NCBI GenBank assembly: GCA_017979445.1
Contig: CM030711.1
Coordinates: forward strand, 12,731,092 to 12,795,091
Reading direction: 5' to 3'
DNA: 64,000 bases
From: Akebia trifoliata
Lineage: Eukaryota > Streptophyta > Magnoliopsida > Ranunculales > Lardizabalaceae
This document shows, piece by piece, positions 22,921 to 34,980 of the stretch. Numbering within the stretch: position 1 is the stretch's first letter; each line of letters opens with the position of its first letter. The notes beneath the pieces are model-generated. The model did not search any database. It saw only the letters and a program-made list of their open reading frames with translations, and was not told the origin of the DNA. Both the position numbers and the translations under genes were made by a program.

Positions 22921-25900
22921 CCGATCACACCCTCAAACTTACATTTTTGTAGTCTTTAAAAAATAAAATTACCACTTTCATAGGCATTTCTACTATATTT
23001 AGCAAATGTAGCAAGCCCTTAAACCGCTAGGTTATCCCTAGTAAACGAGTTTGACTCATAAGGATTTGGAGAAAATATAGCCACAAAATTCAAAACAACT
23101 TTGAAGTAAAAAATAGTCAAAATCAAAACTTATATTGAAAAACACAGGTCAATTATGGTTTGTTAGTCATTTGGATGTAACACTAGTATATAGTCCCAAT
23201 TCTTGTTTCTCTATGCACAAACTTTTACTTAAATTGATTTCAATCTACTAAAGAATAGTTAGATAAACTTGGGATTTAATTCAAAACTTAGCATCATATT
23301 TAGGGTAGTGAGAACTCATATTTTTACACTTGATGGCTTTCACCCTACTGAAACTTTAAATTTATATTTTGAATATTTGATTATTTCTTTCTTTCTCAAT
23401 TTGAAAGATCTTTTTCTTTCTTCCTCTTTTGTTTTTTTGTTTTTTTATTTCTTTCTTTGCTACTCTTTTCACTCTTTTAAAAAAAAAATAGGCAATCTTT
23501 TTCAAGGTAACCAGTCTAATTCAACGATTGGTGTTCAAAACATATTCAACCTAGTTCTATTGTACTTTTAATCAATCAATCAAATAAACAGAAAAGTTAA
23601 AGTTTACCAAACCCAATTTTTCTTCATACTTTAGGTAGAAAGAACATAAAAAACTTACTTAATTCAACCTGGACACTTGATAATCTTATTAGAAATAACT
23701 ACAAATAAAAGATAACTTTGTTCTAATTTTTGCCTAAGAGAAACACGAATGGGGACTCCAGATCGAAGCTTTCAACCAAAGACTATTTTAATATTTTAAC
23801 CAAATGTTTAAAGATACAAGTTAAGATTTTGAACAAAATACAATAAAGTTTTCACAAAAATATTTTTCAAAAATTTTCACAATTTTATGATTTTTGAAAT
23901 AAAAGAAGAAAAAATAGGTGGAAATCCATACTCTTAAATTTAAATATGATATTTTCCTCAATATTTCAATAAGTACATACACAAAAAATTGAAATTGACA
24001 AAAGAAACTGAAGTAAGTTGGATAGCACCTAAAAAAGAACCTACAATCCTGTTGATACCAACACAATGTCTCTTAAATTTAGATAACACACCATTCACCA
24101 CTGTCACAATATATGTCATATGAAGTCGAGTGACGTTGTGCTCATAACTTGGGCGAATGGTTTCTAAGCTATGTTGGACAAACACGCAAACCAAAATAAC
24201 TATTAAAAAGAAAAAAATAGGTTGCCTCTTAATAGCGTTAAGTTTTACGTCTACCATACTTATTGGAGTTTAGACTCTCAACTCGTATTACATAGGTTGC
24301 CTCCTAAACAGTGCTAACTTCAACTTCTTCAGCTGGACCTATGAAAATGTGTGATCTCTAAAATTTTTCTTGTCACCAAATTTGATAGACACCATAATTG
24401 ATTTTTCATCCTGTGTATAACTTAGACAAATATTTATGGCTCGAACGGTATGGAAATTATGTTGCAAAACACCCAACATCCATCTTATGTCTCTCTGCAT
24501 TAAAGAATTCACTTTTTTAAGAAATTATTTAACTATCGTATTTCCTGTGATAATGAAAATTATAGAACTGATAGGATCCTTATAATTTTATGGAATAATT
24601 ATTTGAAAATGACATAAACTTTGATTGATTTTTAGAGAGATTCCACTTTTGGTAGTGATTAGATTTTTCAGAGTTGGTGTAAATAGAGGATCGATATTAT
24701 TCCTCATTTTCTCTAAGAAAAGATTATTTTTTGAGGATGGGTTGATAGTCAGCTCTAAATGAATTTATTTTCCCTTGAGAGATTGTTCAAAAGATTGACT
24801 TTGTGGGATTGTTTCTTCTAAGAACAAATAACTCTTATTTTAAAGAGATAACTTGTTACTCTAGTTGTAATTCCATTTTTCTTATGGTCTGTGTTGTAAC
24901 TTGGTTAATGTCTATTTTGACTTCAAATGAAAGTGTGTTATCAATTATTGATGGACAATTATGCAGTTCCTCGTGGAATTGAAATTGGGTTTCCATATGG
25001 ATTAGGACTTGAGTATTCTTTTATTATTGTTGGAGAAATTGTTGTTGTTGATTTATCAACTATATCATCATGGATTCGAATGCAATTAGTGGTTGAAAAG
25101 TTGAAATAGGACAATTATACATCGATTGAGGCTCTATGAATGGTTGAAAAGTTGAGTAAGATTGTTGAGGAATCATTGAGTTATTTTGCGTATGGTTACC
25201 AAAAAACTATCCTGAGTGATTCATTCTGCCTATATGAGAAATTTGAAACATGGTTGACTAAACAGGTTAGGAGTTAGCGTCTAATAACAATTATACTCAT
25301 GAAAGGTTTGGATTGCCTATTCTTTATGATGGATAAGTTTGGGCAACATTCGATTACGTGATCATAGCTATCGCACAAAATAAATAAAGATCGTGTTCTT
25401 CTATATACTCTTGTGACATACTCGGACGTATGGAGTGGGTTATGAATCGGTGACTTTTTTAGCGTTGACTCTATCGTTTAGACTATTTACCTCACTCAAT
25501 ATGTTCAACATGACATACTCATAATCATTTTCTATCAAAAGATCAAGAGATTGAGCTACCATACTTCTCAAATATTTATTAAGCGCTTGACACACATAGT
25601 CGATCAAACAATCAAAAAAAAGAAAAGACTGGACTTAGATAGATTGTCTAATTTTAGATAGTTTCTAATTAGGCAGAAATAATGCAACTAGTCTTCTGAC
25701 TCAATTCTATGAAATCAAATTCGGATCATTCAAATCTCTAGATTAGAGGTGGTGTGCAATACCTAAATAAAAGCACTTTTAAATCACATTTCTTTCTTGA
25801 ATAAAATGAGTTTATCTTCTCAAAGGGTAAGATCTTACTAGATAGCAAAGATGACCAAGAAATGAAATCGGTGCAACTTGAAATGAATTTCTCCTATCAA

Positions 25901-26789
25901 ATTTGTGATTTTATAGTTAACTCTAATTGATTTTAATTAATTTAATTTGATAACTAATGAGATTAATTGGCCTAATTAGATCAAGAAATTGGTAATCACT
26001 TCCAATCCTTATCTTATTGGGTCATTCCTAGGAGATGGATGCTCTTTACTACTTAATTAACTAATTGAAGTGTGTGTAAATTGAAAAATAATAAACAAAG
26101 GCGAAGAGTAATCCATTAGCAATGAGAGACATGACTATTTTGAAATTATCTCCCATGCTAGACAAGGTGAAGATGACTGGAGTCGACTTAGGCCACCAAC
26201 TCCAAATTTGGTGTGTGAACGTAAAGAGTCAAGACAGTATCGTCTAATCATCGTCCTTCCCTAGTCTATTACAATCCCAGCCTGCTTGGATAATTAATTA
26301 AAGAAATTTACAAAGAACCTAATACAAGAGAGTCTATTATAGAAAATTAACCTTATCTAAAATGAAAAAAATTGAAAGGAAAACAGAAAATGAAATGGTT
26401 TTGGAGCTTTGGTGATCTTTTAAATTTTTACTCTAAAAATTGTTCGAACCTACAAAAAGAAATAGAAAGTTAAAAATTGAATAAAATCGAGAAATAAAAA
26501 TAAAAATAGAAGATACTATTGCAATCTAGGGATCACCATAAAGATACTGTAAAAATCAAAGGAATAAATTTAAAAATTTTACCATCACGCTTTGATAGGT
26601 CAAGGCGACATGGTGATGACATCACCTTTGGTTACCAAATTTTCACAGTAACCTCATGTTGGTTCACTGATTGCAATGAAAATTTTTTTAGATCAATAGA
26701 AAATAGAAAAAGAAAAATGACAAAAATGAACTTCAAATCAAAACTTGATACTATTACACCTTTTCCCAACAGTGGCACCAAAATTCTAA
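22921..26789 (-). mobile_element. Decayed interior of the Athila-like element
   Basis: On the minus strand: primer site (26765-26787); a possible gag remnant at about 25640-25330 with a knuckle-like CDSYDHVIECCP; then, at 24313-24218, two AGGAGGCAACCTA-like motifs of the kind found after pol in Athila-type elements; then a purine tract (22942-22921). No RT or integrase motif is seen, so pol is deleted. Open frames such as 23958-24257 (-), 23269-23571 (+), 24927-25109 (+) and 26519-26833 (+) show no family motif. Confidence 0.5.
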
Positions 26790-28051
26790 TGAGATTATCG
26801 TTGTCATTCTCATATAAATTTATATATATGTAAATTTCCTTAACTTGTAGGCAAGTAAATGATAGAACTTAAGAGAAAGGAGGATGGAATCAAGCTAAGA
26901 TTACAAAATTAATTTAAGCTAACAAATAAATCTATTTTTGCATTTTTGAAATAATTAAAAAAAATAAAACTTGCTGGAAATTGAATCAATAAAAGATAAA
27001 ATAAAGTTAAAACTATTGAGAAAAATACCATGAGAAAGGGATCCACCTAGAATGAATTACTAAATCAAAATCTCCTTAGATTGAAAGATTTAACAAGATA
27101 AAATTAAATTTAAAAAACACAAAAGTATAATTCTTTTACTCTCTAATAATTAAATATCTTATTACTAAATATCTAGATTAAACATACTACATCTGGATCT
27201 TATTTGGGTATGAAGCATTTAGGTTAAACATAAAAGCTGTAAGAGTTTCTCTCTAGCCTTAATCTATAGAAGTAGACAAGCCTTGAAGATAACTCATAAA
27301 TATGAAAGTAAATTAAGAAGTAAAGAAATTAAATACAATAAAGTAATATTTCTATAGGTTTCTCCATTCTCTAATGGAAAGGAGATTAACCTAAGGTCAT
27401 TGCAAATGATATAGAAAGATAAATGGAGAAGAACAAGCCTTATTTCAATGGATAAAGATAGTTACTCTTTTCTTCACTCTCTTACTTATAATTTTATAAA
27501 ACTTTAATGAAAAAAACTAAGCTAAAAATAGAAAGATAAAAGAAAAAGTCAAGAGTCTTAGATTAAATGAAGAGAGGCCAAAGGCTAAGAGAGGGACCAA
27601 AAAAGGGGTCATTTTTTACATTGAGAAATACTTTATTTGTAGAGATCTTAGGTTCTAGAATGATCCATTTTTATTTGCTTTAGTTGTGTTCCAATCGAGG
27701 TCCACCATGCCGCCCATATGGCTCATCGCGGCGCGGTTGGGTTGAAATCTTGGATCTCGAAATTTGACTAAGATGCTTGATTGGTCTTCCAAATTGTAAT
27801 GCAATGTCTATTTTTTTTATTTTGGAGCCCAATTTAATGATTTGATCTGTGATCTGCAAAGTAAACACATATAATCAGGAAATTTTTGACAAATGTAATT
27901 ATTTATATATAATTAAACCTAATTAGCATGGAAGAATATGCAACGCGATATTTCGAGGCTTAACATGATTATTTATTTAATATAGAAAAATATGTACAAA
28001 AATCGAGATAAATACTAGGGAAAATACAAATAAATTAGTATTTTTGAGATA
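26790..28051 (-). repeat. Athila-like 5' LTR
   Basis: Uninterrupted LTR copy, 1262 bp. On the minus strand it runs from TATCTCAAAAATACTAATTT to CGATAATCTCA and is followed by the primer site. The first dinucleotide is TA where the other copy has TG. Small open frames inside it are chance. Confidence 0.72.
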
Positions 28052-29081
28052 CTAGTTAATTTGTCATTATTGTGGAATTACAGATCATATGCAATTTGAA
28101 TGTAGAAAGAAAAGAAATGATCTCAAAATTCAAAGAGAAAATTTTCTACAAAATAAAGAAATACATTAGAAAATAGAAAAACTAAACCGAAAGTCAAGAT
28201 TAATTAAAGAAGAAATTCAAGGACTCAATCATACAAGAAGATTGTCTTCCAAAAATTATGAACCACAATATGATTTTAAAAAAATGTGTTAGAAAGAAAA
28301 ACTCGAAGTGTCTTATTGTGCAAATTGCTCTTAAAGCTTCTGAATCTTTAAAATAATATCTTAGTAGTGGTTGCTCTAGACATATGATTAGTAATAAATC
28401 TCAATTCTGTGTTTTGAATGAATACAATGATGGTAATATAATTTTTGGTGATGGTAGTTGTGTTAGAATTATTGGAAAAAGGAACTATTCAAGGTCCAAA
28501 TTTATCTAAAATTGATAGTATGCCATGCGTTGATGGGTTAAAGCACAATCTCTTGAGTATTAGTTAAATATGTGATAAAGATTATGTTGTTAAATTTATT
28601 AGCAATGTATCTGAATTATAAATGCTAATACTGAAATTATTATAATGAAAGGACTTAGAATTATTGATAATTGTTATGAATAGAAAATAGTTATAATGTT
28701 TGTTTAAATATGAATAAAATTGAAAATACTGAAATTTGGCATAGAATGTTTGGTCACATAAACTTTAAAGATTTGTTTAGGCTTAGCAATAAGGAATTGG
28801 TTAGAGGATTACCTAAATTAAGAAAACCTCAAAAGTCAATTTGTAGGGCCTGACAAATAGGTAAGCAAACTAGATCAGTTCATAAAAAGAATAAGTTCAT
28901 TAGCACATCTAGACCTTTAAAACTTGTTCATATAAATCTTTTTGGACCAACAAGGGTAGAAAGTATAAGAGATAAAAGGTATTGTTTTGTGATGGTAGAT
29001 GACTATTCTAGATACACTTGTAATATTTTTCTTAGAGAAAAATCTTATACTTTTGATGAATTCAAAAAGATTAGGAACATG
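28052..29081 (+). pseudogene. copia zinc knuckle, protease and N-terminal integrase remnant
   Basis: 28062-28103 encodes an intact CCHC knuckle, CHYCGITDHMQFEC. 28357-28386 encodes YLSSGCSRHM, the copia protease active site, where the catalytic Asp of DSG is Ser. 28733-28880 is the GAG-preintegrase zinc region (WHRMFGHINFKDL, GKQTRSVH), with one metal-binding Cys changed to a TGA stop. The integrase core begins near 28935 (INLFGPTRVES, VMVDDYSRYT), holding the first catalytic Asp. The reading stops at RNM where the CACTA element inserted and resumes at 34984. Several frameshifts and stops are present. Confidence 0.82.
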
Positions 29082-29184
29082 CACTACAGGAAATTGTTTC
29101 TACGGCAACAAGTTGCAGTGACGACAACATATAAACCGTCATTATATCCATCTTTTAGTGAGGAAAAATGTGACCGTCACTAGA

Positions 29185-31540
29185 TGGGTGTTTTTAAAAT
29201 CGTATTTTTAATTGAATCTATTTTCCTCTTTCCACATTTATAGAGTTACTCCGGAAATAAGGAAGAAGAGCTCATCCTCTTTCTCTCTTTGCTCTTGATC
29301 GTGGTCTCGTGGTTGTGTACTCTCTTAAATCATCTCTTTTAATCTCAGTTTTTTACAGAATCAAAACTCGTTCTGCTACTCCATTTTTTACGCAAGTTTC
29401 GGAATCAAAACTTGGTCTCATGGTTGCATATTTTTTACTTTTTCTTCGAAATGGAAACCTTAACGCAACGATCGCGACTTTCGCAAAAGGAATCTTAGAG
29501 AAGACATGATTATTTGTTGCTGGAGCAACAAGATAGGATTCAGAGTGCGATTCCTCATTGTAAGAGATCGTTTGGAGGTATAAATATGTTCATAATTGAT
29601 TTAAATTTGTTTGAATTTGAAGAATTTTATCTTAACTTTATAAAATAGTGTTCAAATTTGTTAATTTTTTTTAAATCTTCATTTGTTTTTCGAGATTGAG
29701 ATTGTCTCTGCTCACACAATCTATGAACGATTTGTCTCATGAGAAGTCATTTCATTAAGCAAGAATTTTGTCTAAAGAAAGCTAATGTCGCTCGAAATTG
29801 AAGCTATGTTCTTCGAATTCAGAGTGGAAAAAATAGGGAAAATGCTTTGATGGATTTTTATGCTCTATTTTTCTTCAATTGTGTTTTGCTAGAGCGATTT
29901 GTAGAGAAATCGTTGAGTCTCTGATTTCTATGTTCTATCATTTCTATATTCATCTAATCTAGGGCACAAGTGTACTTTATGGTTTAAATGCATTTCGATC
30001 TGTTTCTTTCAAAGGAAAAAAAAAAGCATTTTGATCTGCTATACCTTCCCGTTCTTCGTTTAGATCTACAACAATACCAATATTTTTTTACTCAATTTCA
30101 TGTAGAAGTGACCTCAATTGAATACATTTTAATGATTCAAACACCTTTGACTTATAATTGAAAAAAAATTACTCGATTTAGTGCCTCAATCCCTTAGGTT
30201 GTTGTTCTCTAGGTTTCAATCTCACCTTATAAATATTGATAACCAATTTCAATAATTCGTACTCTTTGTTTTTTGGTTTTTTATATCATTTTTAGGGAGT
30301 TTAGGGTAATAAATAGTACAAAACCTTAGTTTAGGCTCATTTTTAGGTGTTGGATTCTTGCTTGTAATTGGTTGGTTTCCTCAAAATTTCATCATTTCGA
30401 ATTTCATTTTCGATCATATATTATTTTTATAACAAGAAGCTCAAGTGTGCAAAGCTTCATTAATTGTTAAGAACTTTCGTATAGTCTAACGGGCACAATA
30501 TACTTTGGTGAAATTTATATTTAATTTAAATTTTCATGTTTGCTTGAGTGCCAGTTGAAATAGTTTTTTAAGAGGAAATCTGGGCACTTTGTAAGGAAGT
30601 TGTCCCAATGTATCCCACAGTACATCAATGGATATGCACAATTGGTTATAAATCGAGCAATTTACTTTTTGCCCATTCCTTGGATGGGCCGTTGAGTGAA
30701 AATTATGCCAAGTGGGTAATCCTAGCTATTACGAAAATGAACTGTTTATGATTTGTATTAATCATCCAAGGAAGTGGCCTACCAACCATTCTTAGAAGCT
30801 AGATAATTCTTCTTAAAACATTTTCTTGCTTTCTAAATTTAGGTAACACACACTAAGAGCTTGAACTATAGTAATAATAATGATAGGCACATAAAAAACT
30901 GATCCATATGGAGTATTGGACATTTGAAGAAATATTAAACCTTAAGAAAGATTGAGGTACACTAAATCGCCATGCTTTCTTCTTTGCCAAATATTCAACT
31001 TCTACTTTAAATTTCTAGTTATTAATCCTTTCTACTTCATCTCTTCAGGAAAATGCAAACATACCTTCTTTTATCTTCCTCTGCGTTGTTGACAATCTGG
31101 ATCTTGAGGAGGGCCGATAATGTCTAAAAAAGGTATATAAATTTGTTGTCCTTCAAGATAGTTGTTTTATGAGTAGCTTTCATCTTTATTAAAAGTTTGG
31201 GGGAGTCATTTATTTTTATTCATTACATGTTAAGTCTTAAGATTCTTTATTATTGGTTTGCCAATATCGATTTTAGTAGTTTTGTTAAATTGATGTGTGA
31301 AAACAGAACATCTGTGAGATAAGTTTATATTTTAATGAACTGTTTAGTACCCTTGTCTTGAGGTTGTTTGTTAAAAATGAAATGCTTAGTACCCTTGTCT
31401 TCTAGGAAGGATAAAAAAAATGAAGAGGTTGTATCTTAATTCTCTATATCAATGTCCATATCTTTTGTGATGCTTACTCATTTTGTCAAAAAATTTTGAA
31501 GAAATGTTGGAAAAATAAAAATAAAAAGTAAATAAATAAA
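29185..31540 (+). other. CACTA interior, possible acquired leader/intron sequence
   Basis: No transposase. The segment at 31049-31129 has the look of an exon: a pyrimidine tract plus CTCTTCAG before it and a GTATAT donor after AAAAAAG. It may belong to the acquired gene. An open frame at 29309-29509 has no recognised family. T-rich intron-like DNA fills the rest. Confidence 0.4.
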
Positions 31541-31682
31541 ATTGTTACACATTGTTAGCAGCAATTCTGGACAGATAATAAAGTTCTCCTCATTTCCAGG
31601 AAGAGCCTTTTTATGCACACAAAAAAAAAAAGAACTATTAGACATTATTAGCAGCAATTATGGTACAATTTTATGCAATCCA

Positions 31683-31919
31683 ATGGTTATTGCATATGAT
31701 GGCACTAAATTTTCATGGTTATTTGTTAGGCTTATTGGGATTTTGTTTGTTGGGGTCCTAACAAGTGGATACACTAAAGCAACCACACCCACAACAGGAA
31801 ATTTCAAGTATATGGAGGAGATAGTAAGAGAGAAGCATGTTGTTTATCCAGATTTGGATGCCCCCAACATGAGCAAGAGAAGAGTTCATAATGGAACTGA
31901 TCCTATTCATAACAGGTGC
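31683..31919 (+). pseudogene. CLE-peptide precursor copy (CLE25/26-like) inside the CACTA element
   Basis: The open frame (continuous from 31542) contains a hydrophobic signal-like segment, SWLFVRLIGILFVGVLTSG, then a polar region (MEEIVREKHVVYPDLDAP) and then KRRVHNGTDPIHNR at 31875-31916. The last part matches the CLE signalling-peptide core RRVPNGPDPIHN except that Pro4 and Pro7 are His and Thr, each one base from a Pro codon. In functional CLE peptides these two prolines are hydroxylated, and Pro7 carries arabinose, so this copy probably makes no active peptide. A likely splice donor, AACAG|GTGCAT, follows directly. The ATG at 31683 is the best start; an upstream one at 31542 would displace the signal sequence. 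Confidence 0.65.
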
Positions 31920-31970
31920 ATATATCCACTTAGTAAACATCTTCATCCAAGTCTACATATGTTCACACAA

Positions 31971-31996
31971 ACACACACACACACACACACACACAC
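31971..31996. repeat. (AC)n microsatellite
   Basis: A short AC repeat just downstream of the CLE-like exon, within the presumed intron. Confidence 0.9.
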
Positions 31997-33729
31997 AGAT
32001 AAATCTACCTATGTATGTCTATGTGGGTGTACTTAATTCAGATACATAATTTTGTCTGACTTGGCATGTGCACCATAGAATTTTTTTCTTTTATAAAGAA
32101 GGGGTGTCTTTGTTGTAGTTAAGAAAATTTTCAAGCAGACACGCTAAAGAAAATAAAATTTTCTTAAATCATTTGACAAAATCAGGAGAAAACTAAGAAG
32201 AAACTGCATAGTGGGACAGTTTGAGCATTGAACTTCCATTGCATTGGGTCATAGAGTTGTTATATGTTCCTTTTGTTATGCATATTTATTTCATACTTCT
32301 GGATAAAAATATAGAAGTTAAATGTGTTATCTGTCATGGCAAATGTTTCTTTTGTCGGATTTTGGGAGAAAATCATTGAGCCCACGACGTAGATAAGCCA
32401 TAGATGAATCTCTCCTCAAACTCAAAAGTGTTGTGCTGATATTATTGTACATGATAAACAACTACAGCTACATAAAAACAACATAAGAAAAGGGAAAAAC
32501 TAATTTACTCCTAATATAAATGGCTCTTAGGAGAAGTAAAATAGTGAATTATGCCAAGGCTCATACAACTCCACCCCCTTTAAATCTTTGCAATTTGTAT
32601 TAAATTTATAAATCATATTCAGATTAGAGAGTGATCGATTAAGCCGAACTCTATCTACTTTTCGTAGTTCTAATTTCCAACTACCATTCACATTCAGAAA
32701 AATAAATATATGAAAATAATTTCTTTCTTACTTCTAGTAAGTAGTAATGTAGAACAGAACCTTGTAGAAAATACTTGTTGATACTTGTTTTCCAAAGAAC
32801 CATTGGACTGCTGAAATCCTGACCAGTTTCATTACCATTCTATGTATCTGTAATAAAGATATTTGATTAAAAAACCAAATCTAAATTACAAAGAAGTCCA
32901 AAACTAAATCAATCAACTAAAAACATGGTCCACAATTACCATAAGGTCTCTTATACTAGTTTGGTTTAGAAATTGAATTAGTATTAGTAGCTAAAAGGAA
33001 CTGTAACAAAGCGAAAAATGTGATCCTAGGACCATAACATGATTATGATGAACAAAAATGAAACATATCACAAGCACAAAAATTATGAAATCCATTATTA
33101 TAAAATTATGCAGAGTGGGGTAGGAAATTAGCCACTTGGATCCATTAGCTTATTGTACTGCACATTCCTTTGACAATTTGAACCAGGAAATGAAATATAA
33201 TCTTCACATGTCTGATACCAATTGTTGAAAGGTTCTTCACATCAGGGAATGTCTCTGGAATTGTGTCAATTGATATTCTTAGTTTTGGAACTGCTGTGGA
33301 CTTTTGTTTCCAAGAATCGTAGTACAATTAATGCAATCATAAGTGCATCTGTATGAACACCTAAAAGGTGCTTATTAGGAGACAGCATCTTTGATAGGTA
33401 ATCATATAATTGACTCAAGAACAAACACAGGTTTTAATTATGTAAACGTGTAATCCAACAGTTAAGATTTGTTTGTCCTCATAATACATACTCATGTTCC
33501 ATTGATACTTTTCTCGACTTGCTATTATATTTTGAACTTACACAGTCGTGATTGTGTATTTTTTTTCTGGAGCCAATGGAACACAAGCCTTATATTACAT
33601 GTTTTGGTATATTTGATCATTTATTTTACATTTGAATCAATGTAGGAGTATTTTTTGTTACAACCATATGATTTATTGCCATCTATTTACTAACTGTTTT
33701 AGATTGTTATATACCCATGGGCGAAAGTC

Positions 33730-33993
33730 TTGCCCCTTACATGCTTCCAGATGTTTGGGCTTTGTATTTTGATTGGAGTTTTCTGTTTTATATCGTTTTG
33801 GCAGAGGCATGTAGCCGACTTCTATATCTCATTGGTTAAGACTGGCTATGGTGTGAGGGTGACTCTTTATGTGGATGAGTCTATTGTTGATGTCAACCCG
33901 TCAAACAAAGGCTTGTCTCTAGAATTTATTAGGTGGTTGAGAGAGATGAACCTCCCGAGTCATTACCTTATAATGCACTTTTATGAAGGGTAA
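33730..33993 (+). pseudogene. Unidentified coding-like segment in the CACTA element
   Basis: An 87-codon open frame with a hydrophobic start (FGLCILIGVFCFISFW) and a well-formed hydrophilic end (VTLYVDESIVDVNPSNKGL, then EFIRWLREMNLPSHYLI). Amino-acid composition and a less AT-biased base composition than its surroundings suggest captured exon sequence. The family is not recognised. A second such stretch may lie at 34146-34358. Confidence 0.3.
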
Positions 33994-34484
33994 GCATTAT
34001 GACTTATCTATAACGCAAGAATTGTAAACTTGATCCAATTGGATTAATTTAACCTCAACTGAAGTTGTTGTTTCGGCTTGTGTGGTAGGTACTTTAAAGA
34101 AGGCTACACCATCAGTGTAATGGGAGTGGTATAGAGGAATGCTCAATGGGATGCCAGTGGGGCAATTGTATCCTACCAGCAAGCCTCGAGGGTATAGTTA
34201 TAAGATGCGAAGATACCTTAAAGATCGATGTGATATCTGTTTATATAACTGATATTGTGCAGGGTTGCTCGGCTAACTTAAACGAGGAGTTCGTTTCTTA
34301 TAAGGACAATGACTTCGCGGTTCGGGATTTGAGTTCAGGTTCATCATGTAGCAAGTAAGAGACCTTATCAGAATAGGTGAATTTGTTTACTAATTAGAGA
34401 AGGTGCAAATTGCTTGTAAAACGGGTTGAAAACAACGAGGAGCATTTGGGTCTTTTCATGGTAGTGGCTGGGGTCAAGGGGGCT

Positions 34485-34600
34485 GTCAGCAATTTAAAAA
34501 TAGGGGTATCTCCAATATTCAAGAATGTGTGAGGGAGTATGTCATCAATTTAAAAATACGGGGGTAATCTCCAATATTCAACAAGAAGTGAGGGTGCATG
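34485..34600. repeat. 56-bp tandem repeat in the CACTA element
   Basis: GTCAGCAATTTAAAAATAGG... at 34485 is repeated as GTCATCAATTTAAAAATACG... at 34541. Both copies contain ATCTCCAATATTCAA. Confidence 0.75.
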
Positions 34601-34691
34601 TGTAAAATCATACTAGTTTTTTATTTTTTTAAATTTTATTTGTAGCGACGGCCGTGACCGTAGTTATAAACCTCTAAAGAAAAAAGAGATC

Positions 34692-34789
34692 TGCTATTTC
34701 CACACCAACTTTTACTATTGCTACACCAATTTCTTTATTAATTACCACGGTAGGTGTGGCATTAGCAAATGTTTGTGTGGGAATAGCAA
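34692..34789. repeat. Foldback MITE within the CACTA subterminal region
   Basis: Left arm TGCTATTTCCACACC ... TTGCTACACC (34692-34727) pairs with right arm GGTGTGGCATTAGCA ... GTGGGAATAGCA (34752-34789). It lies between two CACTA subterminal repeats, so it probably inserted into the transposon. Confidence 0.5.
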
Positions 34790-34980
34790 TTTTTTTAAAA
34801 TAAATTCACCTCATAGCGACGGCCAGTGGCCCTCGCTAAATCCTAAATTTCATTTTGCGACTCGTCATTTTGCGACGTCATCCAACAACCAGGCTGGCTA
34901 TCATTGCAGGCTTCAGCGACATTTGTTGTAGGTTATACCGACGGCTTTGGCCGTCGCTATAACTAGAATTTGCTGTAGTG

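Larger units (their letters stand above)
12062..28051 (-). mobile_element. Athila-like Ty3/gypsy element, pol-deleted, inserted in copia gag
   Basis: Two related LTR copies flank a non-coding interior: 12062-22920 (itself split by another element) and 26790-28051. Next to the right LTR, on the minus strand, is TTTTGGTGCCACTGTTGGG, close to the Athila primer site TTTGGCGCCGTTGCCGGGG. Next to the left LTR is the purine-rich AAGTTTGAGGGTGTGATCGG. Both place the element on the minus strand. The LTR copies differ by many substitutions and gaps, so it is old. The target duplication is not clean (GTAAT-like on the left, GTTAAT on the right). Confidence 0.72.
29082..34980. mobile_element. CACTA (En/Spm) transposon, non-autonomous, carrying host gene sequence
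   Basis: The left end is CACTACAGGAAATTG and the right end reverse-complements to CACTACAGCAAATTC. The 3-bp duplication ATG flanks it (29079-29081 and 34981-34983), and removing the element rejoins the copia integrase frame (RNM-VQNE). Subterminal repeats of the GCGACGGCC / GGCCGTCGCTATAA type, typical of plant CACTA elements, occur at 34644-34970, with weaker versions on the left (GTGACCGTCACTAGA, 29170-29184). No TNP2-type transposase motif is visible. The interior contains a CLE-type gene copy and other exon-like pieces. Confidence 0.9.

Noticed and set aside
23958..24257. Possible membrane protein on the minus strand
   Set aside because: Located in the pol-deleted interior of the Athila-like element with no envelope or other domain signature.
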